A stretch of 64,000 nt of DNA from NCBI GenBank assembly GCA_029204225.1, contig CM055096.1, positions 57,735,600 to 57,799,599 of the forward strand. The letters run 5' to 3'. Positions 24,830 to 42,447 of the stretch are shown here, in pieces; position 1 is the first letter of the stretch, and each line of letters starts with the position of its first letter. The notes beneath the pieces were generated by a model. That model worked only from the letters and a program-made list of their open reading frames with translations, did not search any database and was not told the origin of the DNA. The translations under genes and the position numbers were made by a program. This DNA is from Diphasiastrum complanatum. Taxonomy: Eukaryota > Streptophyta > Lycopodiopsida > Lycopodiales > Lycopodiaceae.

Positions 24830-27366
24830 TTGATGGCTAATTTCTAAAAGCTGTCCAAATGGGAATGAATAGCATTCAAAGAAGGGATTCAAATAGCAAC
24901 CAGGATGCTCGCTGTAAATGACATGTAAGAAAATGGGCCGACATGTCAATGAACTTATTGCGGCAGATAGTCGACAATAAGGTCAAATCTTGCCTTGTAA
25001 TTATCCAGAAAAGCTCAAGGCCTGACTGGTTTGAAATTGAACCCAGCAATGGAATGGAATGTAGAGATTACGAGTTTGAATGAAGGTGACCCAGGACACT
25101 TCAATGTTTATTTTGAGGTAAGACTAAATCATATGCAAAGTATCACGCTTCATCCCAATCGTGAAGTGCCACAAAAGAGGTGGTGATACTAGATATATGA
25201 GAGAAGGGAATCGAAGCATGCAGCCTGGGTGAAAGTGAAAATTGCAAAACATAGACTGACATCTCTACAAGCGATGTATGTATGTAAGTATGCGACTTTG
25301 CAAACGAATGAATACACGATAAAATCTGTGATTAATAGGAGAATATTTCAGTCTTAAGGTGGAACGATAGATCTTCACCAATGCGAGGGAATAGATGGAG
25401 GAAGTGCAAGCTCACCAATATATGGATGAACGTGAGTCGTAAGCTGTAATTGCAAAAACTACTATCAATTGCACAGCCCATTTCAATAACGAGCCATAAT
25501 TTAGCTATAAACATCAAGGGGTGTTCAAGAAGCTAGCTAAGTTTCTATAGGAGTACGGAGTAAACCTAGATGTATAATGAGGAGATTTTACTAACAATAA
25601 TGTAGAAAAGCATTATAATATAGCCAAATCATATTACCTTGGAAAGTTTTACTAAACATTGGGGAGGTCTCAAATGGAGCTTTGAAGGTATGGGTCATGA
25701 CAAGCTTGAAGCAACACATTATAGTTCTACTCACACAATAGGTGGTAAAATGTCTAGGAGGTGCATTAACGTCAATGTTAGCTAGGAAAACAATCTAGAA
25801 CATATTCTTATGAAATAATTGGATATGATCCCGATAAGGTTGACAATCAAGCTAGCAAACCAATATAGTGTCAGGCTAGAATGATAAATGACGTTCACAT
25901 GAACATTGTAAGAGTATGATTTGTAGCCAAATTTTTAATAATGAATTTACTTGAGACATACAAGGTTTTGTTAGGGAGCCACGACTTAGGGTGTGACAAA
26001 CAAGACATGATTGGATATGTAACAAGATTATTCTACAAATAGAGATATTGCAGTACAATCATTTGTGACCAACTCGATTGGCCAATCAACAAAGGATGCT
26101 AGAAAATTCAATAACCGTTATTCACCTAGATGACAAGACTATGGGCAAGAAACTCGAAACATACTATTTATAAGGATGAAACAAATAAGGAAGTAATTAA
26201 TTGGTTTGAGACTTTGGTCATAGTGTATCATCTATACTTCAAAGCAACTTATTGAGAAATCAAAGGCTTCTATACTCATTCCACCAATCTACAATAGAAG
26301 CAAATGAAGAAAACAATGAAGCAAATATTGCTATCAGCTATACATCGTATACCATGAAAAAATTACTCTCTCAAGAGCCATCAGAGGGCATTTGTGACAA
26401 TGATAATAGATCTAATCATCATGCATTTTATGTTTAAGAAGATCAAGGATATATTGATGAGGAAATTTTTTGAGTGTCTAGATCTTACAAATTGATAAGA
26501 CTCAAGAAGTTCAATGATCTAAGAGGACGAATTATGGAAGATACACCTATCTTGGTGTCCACCAATGAGAGATGTTGAAGGCGCAAGATGTTATGTTTTT
26601 TAGTATAGTTAGAAAAGTGTTTCATGACACCATCCCAACAAAATGCTGGCTCATTATGCTTTAGTCGAGAGTTTTATGAAGACTAGACACTAGTGTTGTA
26701 AAGCTAGCTACAAGTGCAAGGTTTACTCCAGGTGCCACTTCCCCAACATTGTTCTCGCACAATTGTTGCTCCCGGTGCCACTGCGACTGGAATCTAGCCA
26801 GCACCAAGTTCCTATGGCTCAAAAGCTTTGATTTGATCTAGCAAAGTCCAGAGAGATCAAATTGATGTGCAATCACCTCACGTCATCTAGGCATGATTAA
26901 AGGAAGCATGGGGATCAATGGCATGTACTTTTAGTACATCAATGCTTATCAATGCATTATAAAAATCCATTGTAAGCTTTAGGATCTATTAGCCTTAAGG
27001 ATAAGGCAATTCCCTCTTTAGGCCCTTCAAAATACTTAAATAAGGATAATAGGCCAACAAGGTTCCAAAGTATACTTCATAAGACTTAACAAGAGCTAAC
27101 TATCTTTCAAGATAGTTATGTTTAGTTAAGTTAGGGAATTGTCTATAAGTAGGCTAGAGACATTACTTTGAGAATCTTTTGGCTCATTTGCAAATGAGAG
27201 AGCCTAGCCTCCTCTTTGTGAATGTGAGCCTTGTGAATAGAGCTTGTTAGGTCTCATGTGCCCAATCCACATAAATCTCATCCACATTTTGTATCAATTT
27301 GCTTCCATCCACATTAATCTCATTCCCATTTTGTATTGATTTTCTGTCGGAATTCTATGCTCAAAT

Positions 27367-27617
27367 GGGAAAAGTTTGAAATGACCTCGGCGCTCTTTTT
27401 GATCCACCACACTCCATGTTTTTTGTTTTATATGCAAAATCAAAGCTTTGCAGTTATGAGCAAAATATTTTTTCAATAGATGTGTGTTGAAATTGCAAAT
27501 TTTTGAATTGCAAAAGTTTGAAATAACCTTGCCGCTCCATTTGATCCAACACGCTCCATATTTTCTGAATTGGAAAAATTTAGATTCACGTTGGCACTCA
27601 TTGTGATCCAAAATATT
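27367..27617 (+). repeat. Three diverged copies of a ~55-bp unit
   Basis: Copies near 27367, 27509 and 27571 share AAAAGTTTGAAAT, GGCGCTC/GCCGCTCC, TTTGATCCA and CTCCAT. The copies are irregularly spaced and decayed. Confidence 0.6.
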
Positions 27618-27959
27618 CAAAGTTTCTTGCCATGATTTTCAGATCGATAAGACTATTTTGCTTTGATGTGAACGCTATGAGTAGATGGAAAGAAACTTTG
27701 ATGTGCAATACGATTTGCATTTACATGAGAAGTTATGTTAGTTAATGGTAGAAAATAGAATCTTGAAGTTTGGACCCCACGCGTTGCAGCTACCCAACTT
27801 CCAGTTAACTACATATGTTACTAGTAAGGTCAAGTCATCGGAGTTGTGCGGGCAGACCAGTCGCACAACCAAAAACTTGGTCTGAGTTGTAAAATCCGAC
27901 GATTTTCTCTCTCTTACGTGGCATTTCTTAGACAGCCCTTTTGGGCCTTGGAACTCCTC

Positions 27960-28973
27960 TAATGGCTGCACTATTCTTGACGAATCTAGGAAAGTTTTTG
28001 CGTTTAGTAAAAGGTGTGGCAATTTGTACAAACTCAGTCACTCTTATTCTACAAGTAGTCAAGCTCTTTTTACTTCTACTTCTGAATCAACTGATATGCT
28101 TTGGCATTTCAGATTAGGCCATCTCAATTTTAATAGTATTCATAAAATGTCAAAACAGAATTTAGTAAAAGACCAGCCTTCAAATAGCAAATCCAATACT
28201 CCATGCAAAAGTTGTATTACCAGCAAGCATGCTAGAAGTCCATTTATTTTCAAATCAGTTCACATTTATTTGCTAGGTCTTGTACACATGGACATTTGTG
28301 GTTCTATGCAGACTATTTCCACATGGAAAGTTGTCTACATTCTGACTTTTATTGATGACTTATGTCGAAGGACTCCAAGATACTTCTTGAAGAACAAATT
28401 CAATACTCTCAAGTTCTTCATGCAGTTCAAGGCATCAGCAGAAAAATTGACCCAGAGAAGAATCAAGCTCTACGCTTTGATGGAGGGAGAGTATTTATCT
28501 CCATCAAATTCAAAGACTTCTACAAGGCAAACAGAATACAACAACGTCTTACAACAAGCTCACCTCAGTCCAATGGCGTGGCTAAATGGAAGAATCAGTC
28601 ACTCATTGAAAGTGCAAAGAGCATGCTGGCCCATGCCTCTCTTCCAATGAAGTTCTGGGCAGAAGCTGTTACCACAACAACCTTTTTACAAAATCGATCA
28701 ATTTCAGAGGCCTTGAATGGCAAGACACCTTATGAGGGGTGGACAGGATCAAAGCCATCACTCACAAATCTCAGAGTGTTTGGATGCAGTGCTTTCAATA
28801 AGATCTCTGCTGATCTACAAAAATTTTTGACTCAAGGATCAAACAACAAAAATTTGACCCCAGGGTCGAACATCAAATTTCGATCCAATGGTCAAACAAC
28901 AACAGATCAATTTTCATTGGCTATTCCTCAGATTCGAAGGCATACAATCCACAAGTTGTGGCTAAGCTTGTAA
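27960..28973 (+). pseudogene. Isolated copia GAG-pre-integrase and integrase fragment
   Basis: The frame from about 27960 (LDESRKVFAFSK, NLYKLSHSYST) holds the integrase HHCC zinc site: LWHFRLGHLN with two His, and CKSCITSKHARSPF with CX2C. The catalytic-core start HMDICGS...YILTFIDD follows, with the first Asp. The frame then shifts. The second frame (28362-28973) resumes with SPQSNGVAKWKNQSLIESAK, LPMKFWAEAV and NLRVFGCSAF, the end of the core. The middle of the core is disrupted. No LTRs, RT or protease were found beside it, so this is an orphan fragment. By coincidence it is the part that element A has lost. Confidence 0.85.
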
Positions 28974-29314
28974 AACATCGTAGAGAACATAACTTGTAGG
29001 AAAAGTAAGTAAAAGGGTTGAAAAGACAAAGTGCCTTAAAAAAGGAAAGATATATAATGAGGTAGAGGTATAGGACCTTTTTTGAAAAACCCGACCATTG
29101 TATGTTGTAGCCACCATACATGTAATGTAACGGAGCAGGTCAAAGCGAAGAACTATGAGAGAGAGAGAGAGTCATATATCACACCTATGAGTAGCATAAA
29201 ATGCATGGAGAAAAAAGATTGAGTAATCCATTGTTGTAGCCTTTATTTGATGTAAATTGGCCAAATGGTCCAATATTGGTAGTGTATACTATGTTATTTT
29301 TGGCTATATGACTT

Positions 29315-31928
<2,614 letters not shown>

Positions 31929-33979
31929 AGGGTTGGCTGCAGCGCTTGCCGAAAACATTTTTTTTAACATTACATAAAACCTAATGGGCATTACACCCAT
32001 TAGGCTTTTGAAAATGTTGAAAGCTTAAAACCTAAAAAAAAATTTTAGGCGGCCAAAAGCCTAAAAGTAAAAAATTTAAGACGGTCAAAAGCCAAAATTT
32101 TAAAGGTCGCTAAAAGCTTTTAATATTAAATTTCTAACATATTGGATGATTACAGCGTCAAACGTTGCGGAAATCTGAGTACAGGTTTTTCTCAAATCCA
32201 AAATCTACATTGTTCTGTGCTCTAAAAAGTAAATACTATCCAACAATTTTAACTCACAAATAACCTAATCAGAATGATATCAATGAGCTTCTAATGTTTT
32301 GAAAATTATCATTATTGATAACACAATGTAACATAATGCAAAATATCACATATATAGATATTGGCCTTAGAAGATCATTGATTATGTATGTGAAACTTAG
32401 ATATCACGTTCAATTCAAAAATTTCAGCTCAAGCCTCAAACATTATTGCCTCAAGTCTCCAAAAATCAGCTAACTAACAATAATCATGTGAATGTCAAAC
32501 AAATAGGGATTACAAAATTGATAAGACATTAGCTAACAAAAATATGAGAAAAGAAAATATTAAATATTTTATGAGAGTGTTAACTACATTGCATATAGAA
32601 CTCAAATTCACTATAAGTAATAATTAAAATGTTAAAATCTAATGACATTTAAATGTGATACTAAGATAACCACTTACATTATTTAAATCAATTCTAACAA
32701 AGTAGTCAAAATGTTAGATGAAAAATTCGTTTGGATGTTTCCTTGGTGGCGGACCCTTGTGTACAATCCTCTTACGAAAAATTCTCAGATTGCCCTAAGA
32801 AATGTGCCTAGGCCCTAATCCTTCTGAATTTTGCCTTCCAAATCTGAGGGGAGTCTTCTCTATTTAACATTGAAATTTTATCTGTTGGGATCTTATAAGA
32901 TACTTGCATGCACGTTTTTAGTCTTTGACCATGAGCAGAAATCAGATTATTTTGTGTACAAAACTCAGCCAGAGCCTATAAGTATCAACCTTTGTGATTC
33001 ATACTTTGCATGTAAGTTTTATCTAGAAATCTTGAGTTGCATGTAGAGTTTGTTGTCAGACCTTTAGGAGATGGAGAAGGTTGTCTTGGGCAGAAGTCAA
33101 GTCATCCACCTACTATTGAAACAAAAGCATGTAAGATATCCTGCCTAATTCCAGGAAGTTCCTTGGCCCAATTATAGGCGATTTTCAGCAAGATTTCTGT
33201 CCTTAAATTAGAGCGTCAGTTGGCCACCAGATCCTTCATTCTTCAACACGTACAGGTAAGGAGAATAGTGATTTAAATTCAGCGAATTCAAGTCCCTATC
33301 TAGCATTTGGAGTCAGACCAAAATTCAGTCTCCGCAGTGTAAACATTCATAACATCACTTGACGTACCTAAAATGTGTTTTTTAATGTTTTTCACAGCAT
33401 ATAGTTTTAACTTTTATAGATCAAATCAGACAGGATGAGGAGGAAAAAGCATTGCCTGCAATCTTGCAAACTTGGCTAAAAATCAGATTCAAAATTAGAT
33501 TTGTTGTGCATGAAAAAGTCAAAGAACTATGAGTGCTTTATAGCTCTGTTTAGATTGTCTTGTGTGGCGTTTGAATTCAACTACTAGTTACTAGAGACTT
33601 TCACAATGTGTACCGGCTTGGAGGCAAGGCCAAAATCAAGTACTTGTCGGACACCCAAACAAGCATTTATGCATTGATAGGCATCAAGCTTGCTATGTGT
33701 CATCTTTGAATGTACTAAGATAACCACTTACATTATTCAAATCAATTCTAACAAAGTAGTCAAAATGTTAAGCTTTTTAAATAGAAAGTTAAACAATGAA
33801 TCATACTATGAGATGCCTTATAAGAAAGACAAACATATATAAAAACAAAAATTACAATTTATATCAATCATCATGTGTACACAAAATATGTACACCAAAG
33901 ATCTGATCTCATCATAGGCCATTTATAAATTTCACATGTTTAAAATTTTGAAAAACTATAATGATGAAAAGTTATATTT
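31929..33979. other. AT-rich flank downstream of the hAT gene
   Basis: It includes an AAAGCCTAAAA-rich tract (31960-32120) resembling, loosely, one at 40500-40680 on the other side of the hAT region. No gene recognised. It contains the 58-bp direct repeat listed separately. Confidence 0.4.
32659..33770 (+). repeat. 58-bp direct repeat bracketing about 1 kb
   Basis: 32659-32716 and 33713-33770, both starting TACTAAGATAACCACTTACA and ending GTCAAAATGTTA, differ at one position (T/C). The 996 bp between is not repeated elsewhere in the window as far as I can see. Confidence 0.9.
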
Positions 33980-36180
33980 TTACATAGCATAATGTAAAGA
34001 AATCATACCTGGACTATGTCGGCTTGTTGACATATCTTTTTTCCATAATTCGATAGCGTGAGAAAAATCCATGGAATCGTCTAATGGAGGGCCTTCTATG
34101 CATATACGCATAAGAGCATCAACATTTGAAGTAGACAAAGAATTACGTAATTTATCTTTGATCCAGTTTTTCATACTAGACCCTCTCTCACATGCTACAG
34201 TGCTAGAACATTGTAACAAAGCAACTTTAGCTAATTTTAACATATTAGGGTAATTTTCTCGCCAAGTTTCATTAGATCCAATGTTCAACCAAGTTTCTCT
34301 CAAACTCTTACCTTTCCATTCATTTGAGACTTGCATTTTAATTTTGGTAAACTCTCATCTAAATGATAAACTATCTATAAAAGGTTCTATAGTTTCATTA
34401 TTGTTGTCCAATTTTTTAGATTTTCCATAAAAGTTTACCAAGTTATCAACATCATCATCACCAAAGCTTTTCAACTCACGATATCCACTCAAAGGAAAAA
34501 CACAAGGAGATAAAATTTTCAACGATGAAAGAATTTTACTATCTTTAAAACGTTTCTTCAAATTTTTTATGATAAAACTCGAAAACTATTTCTAAAAATC
34601 TATAGCACTTTGTAAGTCAGTTCCATCAATATCTCTATCTATCACAATACTCATATAGAAGTTACCTTTAAGTGCTCCTCGTAATGCTGCAAGATAACCC
34701 TTCTTAGGACCATAATCAGGAATAATAGGATATCCACGACTATCCATTTGATGAATTAATGTCAATAATAGGATCTTCAATAAACTCTAATTGAATGGTA
34801 CATACCTCACTCTCAACAAGACCAGAGACAGTGGTAACATCCACAAACTCCATCTGAAACATCTTACTAAGAAAATTCATGTATCCTAGAATATCAACCA
34901 AAAAATGAATGGAATAAATAAATTTAAAATTAGCCACTTTTGAAAAATTAATCTGATCTTCTTCTTGCAAGTAAGCCAACAAAGGCTCTAAAACGTCACA
35001 AAATCTTGAAAGAACTTGTTGCCTACTAAGCCAACGAATTTTATGAAGTTTTTTAAGCTTAACGATAGAACAGTCAAACTCTTCTTCTAAAACCTTGAGT
35101 TTTTCAATTCTTTTACTTCTACGAGAAAATATACTAGCTACAAAACTTACAACTTCGTCTACATGTCTAGCAAAATCGCTCTTCTTAACTGCATTAACAA
35201 CACACAAGTTAGTCCTGTGTGCAATGCAATGAATAGCAGTCATGAATGGAAAATGTTTCTTGAACAAAGTAGCAACTCCAACTCTAGATCCAACCATGGA
35301 TGATGCACCATAAGAACCAAAACCAACACAATCATCTAAAGACAATCCGTTGGCTAATAATAGTTTTTTAACAACTTCAAATATGCCTAAACCTGATTCA
35401 TCATTCACATCACATAACTCAAAAAATGTCACACAAGGATAGCTATTTTCCATGAAGCAAACATAGATTATAAGGTGTTTCTCAGAAGAATGATATGTGG
35501 ACTCATCTATAATGACATTATAATATTTACTAAATTTAATTTTAGTCAATATAGACTCTTTAAGCGCAATACTAAGATACTTGATAAAAATAGCACATGC
35601 TTTACCATTCTCATATATACCACGAGGGACATCGGGAGCACGAGATGCCCATAAATAGATCAGAATATCTTCAAAATCTGTGAAAGCAAAATTATGTTTA
35701 GCAATAAAATATGCCGAACGAAAAAGATGTTGTACAGAGTTATCCACACTTAGAGCTTGCTTCTTCATTCCTTCTTCAAAAGATTTCCTGCCATCCTTTA
35801 CACCCCAGTTAGAAATCTTATGTGATTCAGAGTTTGCATGATTTTTAATAGCACTAAGTTTGATATTTATAGAACCATTTCTACCATATTCTGTACGATT
35901 ATTAGGATTTTTTTCACACCATGTACTAGAAAACACGACCAATGGTTTTATCAAATCTAACCCATGGAAATGTGTCCTTCCAACTAGGACACCAAGCTTT
36001 GATGGCTTTTTTTATTTGATCAACTTCCTCTATGGATTTTCCATCTAAATTAATATCAGTTAAATCAATAGGATCATTAGTAGAACTACCTACTGCACTT
36101 GGAACTTTATTAGACGTGTCAGGAACATTAACTTTTTCAAAGCCAAGAATACTGAAAAGAGTCTTTTGATGTTTAGACAT
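33980..36180 (-). pseudogene. hAT-superfamily transposase (TTF/ZNF862-like type), decayed
   Basis: Reading right to left: an N-terminal segment (36180-35926) ends in FPWVRFD, the start of a TTF/BED-like zinc module. After a frameshift a 404-codon frame (35954-34740) continues with WCEK...AIKNHANSESHK, the rest of that module. It carries the hAT RNase H-like core: VIIDESTYHSSEKHLIIYV with the first catalytic Asp, then GFGSYGASSMVGSRVGVA and HCIAHRTNLCVV. The second catalytic Asp, normally GSDGAS, is Tyr here (codon 35310-35312). Further frames (34780-34592, 34561-34355, 34336-33980) end in the hATC dimerisation motif VALLQCSSTVACERGSSMKN and KDKLRNSLSTSNVDAL, where the catalytic Glu remains. 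At least one frameshift and several stops make it inactive. Terminal repeats were not identified. Confidence 0.9.
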
Positions 36181-37589
<1,409 letters not shown>

Positions 37590-38823
37590 TCATTTTGAGA
37601 TGAGACATTTTACAATGTTGTGGGCTTGCAGCCTATCTACATCGTCTCACATCTTACAAATAAAGAGGACTCTACATTGGGCCTTTTAATGAGTTCATGG
37701 ATAGGTTGGACGACAACTACGTCTTTGTACGACCATTAGCATAGAGAGGTATATCACATTATAGTAATTACCACTATTTAAAATTTTCAATTATCTAGAT
37801 TATTTGCCATATGGCTGAGAGCTTCATCATTCAGCATTCAAAACTATTATCTTACATGCTTGAGAACAACCAATTCCTCTAGCAAAGTAGGTGGGAGTGG
37901 TTTCATCAACCCTTGCATGTCATGGCCCACATACTCCATCCATTATGGAGGAGTGAGCAGCAATATGATGATAGGGAGCTCAGGTTTGGCTGGAATGCCT
38001 ATGTTTCATGAGTTTATCTTAATGTATACGAGTAGGATAAGCTCTTGAATGAGCTCCAAATATTCATGCAAGAGACTATAGAGTTCTCCACTGGGCCCGC
38101 GAGTTTGAGAGAAGGCAATATATTGCACAATGCAATCCATGTGGGATATTGATCATTGCAATTTCCATTGTTAGTAGTTACATTTTACTATTTACATGGA
38201 ATAGTGGCTTTAATAGCCAAATATTGATGAAATTTGAATCATTATAGATATAAAATCCCAATTCTAATTTCTTAGTTTTATTTGACTGATGACTCCTCTT
38301 TGAACTATGATAAGAAAAGCTACATCTTGTGTCATGGTGGATGAAAAATGTGGTTGATTCTCCAAATTGCACCACCATGCCATTATGATCCTCTCATAGG
38401 ACTGCACTTGCTTGTGAGAGGAATTGGATTGTTCATTCTCTAATTCACATGAAGAAGAGGAATCGACAATGGAGAGGTTGGTGTATGTACATTACAACCT
38501 GAGACTTTTGGATAGACTCCAGAACACCCTAGAGCCTATCCAGGTCAGAATACAATTTGAATAGATTATTGTAATTTGTGGGCAATAATATGTTTGCCAA
38601 TCCTTGTGTGCAGGACCTGTCACTCAGAGCGGATGCAGCACATAGGAGGCAGCGCATGGTAAGAGAGGATACAAGCTCTCGTGCTCACGACTCCGATGAT
38701 GAGTTTGAGCTTGAGACATCGTCAAAGCCAGAGCCCTCAGAGGAGGAATATGTACAGAAGGGGTCTAAGGAGAGTGACCACAATGATGAGAATGAGGGTG
38801 AGGATGAGATACATCTTACCTGA
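37590..38823 (+). pseudogene. Second hAT transposase remnant (plant DUF659/hATC type)
   Basis: Several frames must be joined. At 37898 the translation WFHQPLHVMAHILHPLW matches the PLHxxAxxLNPxF segment before the hATC domain, followed by FGWNAYV and, after stops, LLNELQIFMQETIEF. At 38410-38427 the frame reads ACERNW, the hATC signature with its Glu, then SLIHMKKRNRQ. A one-base shift gives MERLVYVHYNLRLLDRLQ. The last open stretch (38578-38823) is acidic (SDDEFELE, EPSEEEY), a common tail in this group. This is a different family from the minus-strand hAT at 34-36 kb. The catalytic Asp blocks upstream were not found. Confidence 0.75.
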
Positions 38824-41098
38824 GGAATTCATCCACCACCTCTTCTTCAAAAGGTGGTAACTCTGCAGTTACACTTTGTCGTCTAAACTCATTTCATCAA
38901 TGAACTAATAATCTTATAAGGTTGCACCATTATCCAACATAGGGTCAATATTCTTAGGCCCAGGTGCTTATGTGTACCTTTAGGAACTCACCCTCCTCTC
39001 CACCTATTTTTCAGACTCCAAATATCGGAATCCTCTAATTTCTTGTATTTAATAACCATGGCTCCGGGAAAAAGCTGATTGGGGTTTGACTCTCTTTACA
39101 AAAATGTTGCTATGCATTTTTTATGTAGCAGTGGTTGTTGATGTGGCAATGGAAAATGATACTCAGCTTTTCATTTTTTGCACAAAGGGACATGTACAAG
39201 CCCACGAGCTCTAACAATGGGTTATAGAACATAGTGTACTTATTGGATAGACCACCATATATTAGGTTATGTTAGTTACTACTATGTCTAAGGGCGATTG
39301 TATATTGGAGAGTCCAACAAGTTGCAACTCTATTTCAATGGGCCAATATAAAAAAAAACATTTTTTTGTTCAACCAATTGAATGGAGGAGATGAAATTTC
39401 GAGAAAATCTCATATAAATTGAGGAGATGAAGTGGGAGACTCACTTTGAAATTACGATTTCATGAGTCACTAATTTTTCATATGCCCAATTTTTAGATTG
39501 AGATGCATGACAGGTGTTGATGTTCCATTTGCCATGTTGTAAGTTTGAAATCACCTTAAGTAGGGCATTGAAAGAATTTTAAGCTTTGGATCAATATAGA
39601 CCAACAAATGTGTGTGTGTGTGTGCGCGCGCGCGCGTGTTGTGGGGGGGGGGGGGGGGGATACAATGGCCTTCTTTATTAGCTTTGTAAAACTTCCTTCT
39701 TAATTATCATGACTACTTCAAATTGACGGAAATGCCCAAGTGCTCATTTTTTTTAAAGTTTGGATCAATCTTTATGAGCCAAATTCACATGTGTTTCTCA
39801 AAGGTTTAAATATTTCATCAAAACTCTCAGGTGATACCCAAGTATATAACTTGATGGCATAATGTTCAAGTGGGTAGCCAATGAATGGCTATCACATAGC
39901 ACATGCACCTTCCAATGTGTTACTTTAAAAAGTGCATGCGCAATGTGGCAACTTGTTATTTGAACATTTTGCCAAAATGTCCATTGTCTTATAAACTTAC
40001 AACAAAAAATAAAATAACTCCAATTGCACTAAAGGTGCATGCACACACTAATTGATGCATTGAGATATGTGACATCCAATTATTATAAACAAAAAACTAA
40101 CTCCAATTGTGCCCAAAAGTGCATGCACTATGTGACAACCACATAACAACCAACGATTAGTTATCCACATAGAATTTTGCCAAAAAGATCCAGTGCATTC
40201 TTTTGTTTGTAAACACAATTTCCTTTTTCCTCTAGTGTGAACACATGTTTGATCTAATTACCTGTAGCGATGAAATGTTGTATTTACTGTTGCCTCCTGG
40301 CTATGGCTGCTAGCATTGTGAAGTTGTACGAATTCATAAAAAAGGTTCGATCATCCAGATCTCTCGCTGCACCACCTACTACCTGTTCGACTTCATCTCT
40401 GTTCTTGTCTCCTCAAGAATTCATAATCCAGCCTCCAAAGCAGCCAACCAGTGCTCGCCAAAACCTATTATCCATGTTAAAAAGCCTACAAAAAACGAAA
40501 TTCACCTAACAAATTTTTTTGGGTAGGTTCTGAAAACCTACAAGTTTAATTACTTATAAGTAAAAAGCCTATTCATATTTTTAACATAGTTTTTTGGCTT
40601 TAAAAAAAAATTTAAAAAAAGTTTTTAGCCTATCAATTTCAAGATTTATAGGTTTTTAATTTTAGTCTACCAGTGACCACCTTAGGAGTCAGGAGTCAAG
40701 GACTTAGCATTGTCGAGCATTGAAATTTGAAGCAATGACTCCGAACGAGCATGGTCATGAGCGAGTCTCGAGTCACGAGTCAGTGGCCACTGGCAACTCA
40801 CGAGTCCAAATTCCAACTCATGGCCATTGGCGAGTCAGTCATGGCCCATGACCCATGGCCCGTAACTTGTGAATCGTAATTTCGTGATTCAATGTTCATG
40901 AATCCTGCTTATGATTATATTAAATTTATGTATTAAAATTTAAGTTAGCAATGACTCATGAGCATTAAATAGCTCTCACAACTTCTAATGGCACTTGCCA
41001 CTTGGCAATGGCCAATCAATGCCCGCCCTGCCACTTGTTCACCCCCCCCACGGATTTTCTCTACAGTCGTCTACTGAGTACTCTCCAGGTTTGCGCGC
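38824..41098. other. Spacer with simple repeats
   Basis: No gene recognised. 40690-40900 is rich in CGAGTC/GACTCG-like words and CATGGCC repeats, a texture seen in hAT subterminal regions, but no termini could be fixed. An open frame at 40270-40509 has no recognisable domain. Confidence 0.4.
39609..39659 (+). repeat. (TG)n(CG)n alternating tract followed by poly-G
   Basis: Alternating purine-pyrimidine run of about 29 bases (TG units, then CG units) at 39609-39637, then GTTGT and about 17 G at 39643-39659. Confidence 0.95.

Positions 41099-41139
<41 letters not shown>
41099..41139 (+). repeat. (CT)n microsatellite, about 20 units
   Basis: Dinucleotide array within a CT-rich segment. Confidence 0.95.
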
Positions 41140-42362
<1,223 letters not shown>

Positions 42363-42447
42363 TTGGTGCTCTTTGAGCTCTCTGGACAGTGGAGTCTAAA
42401 TCATATTTGGTGTTGTGTGGTTATGAAGCAGTCACTCTTGCTGTTGT

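Larger units (their letters stand above)
24231..27949. other. Villin 3' flank and spacer
   Basis: The villin 3'UTR must lie in the first few hundred bases; several AATAAA-like words exist but none is decisive. From 25 kb on the sequence is AT-rich and repeat-like. A segment at about 26960-27310 has an LTR-like look: CTATAAGTAGGCTAGAGAC, then a pair of tandem 42-bp units at 27265-27347. No terminus could be fixed. No gene was recognised. Confidence 0.4.
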
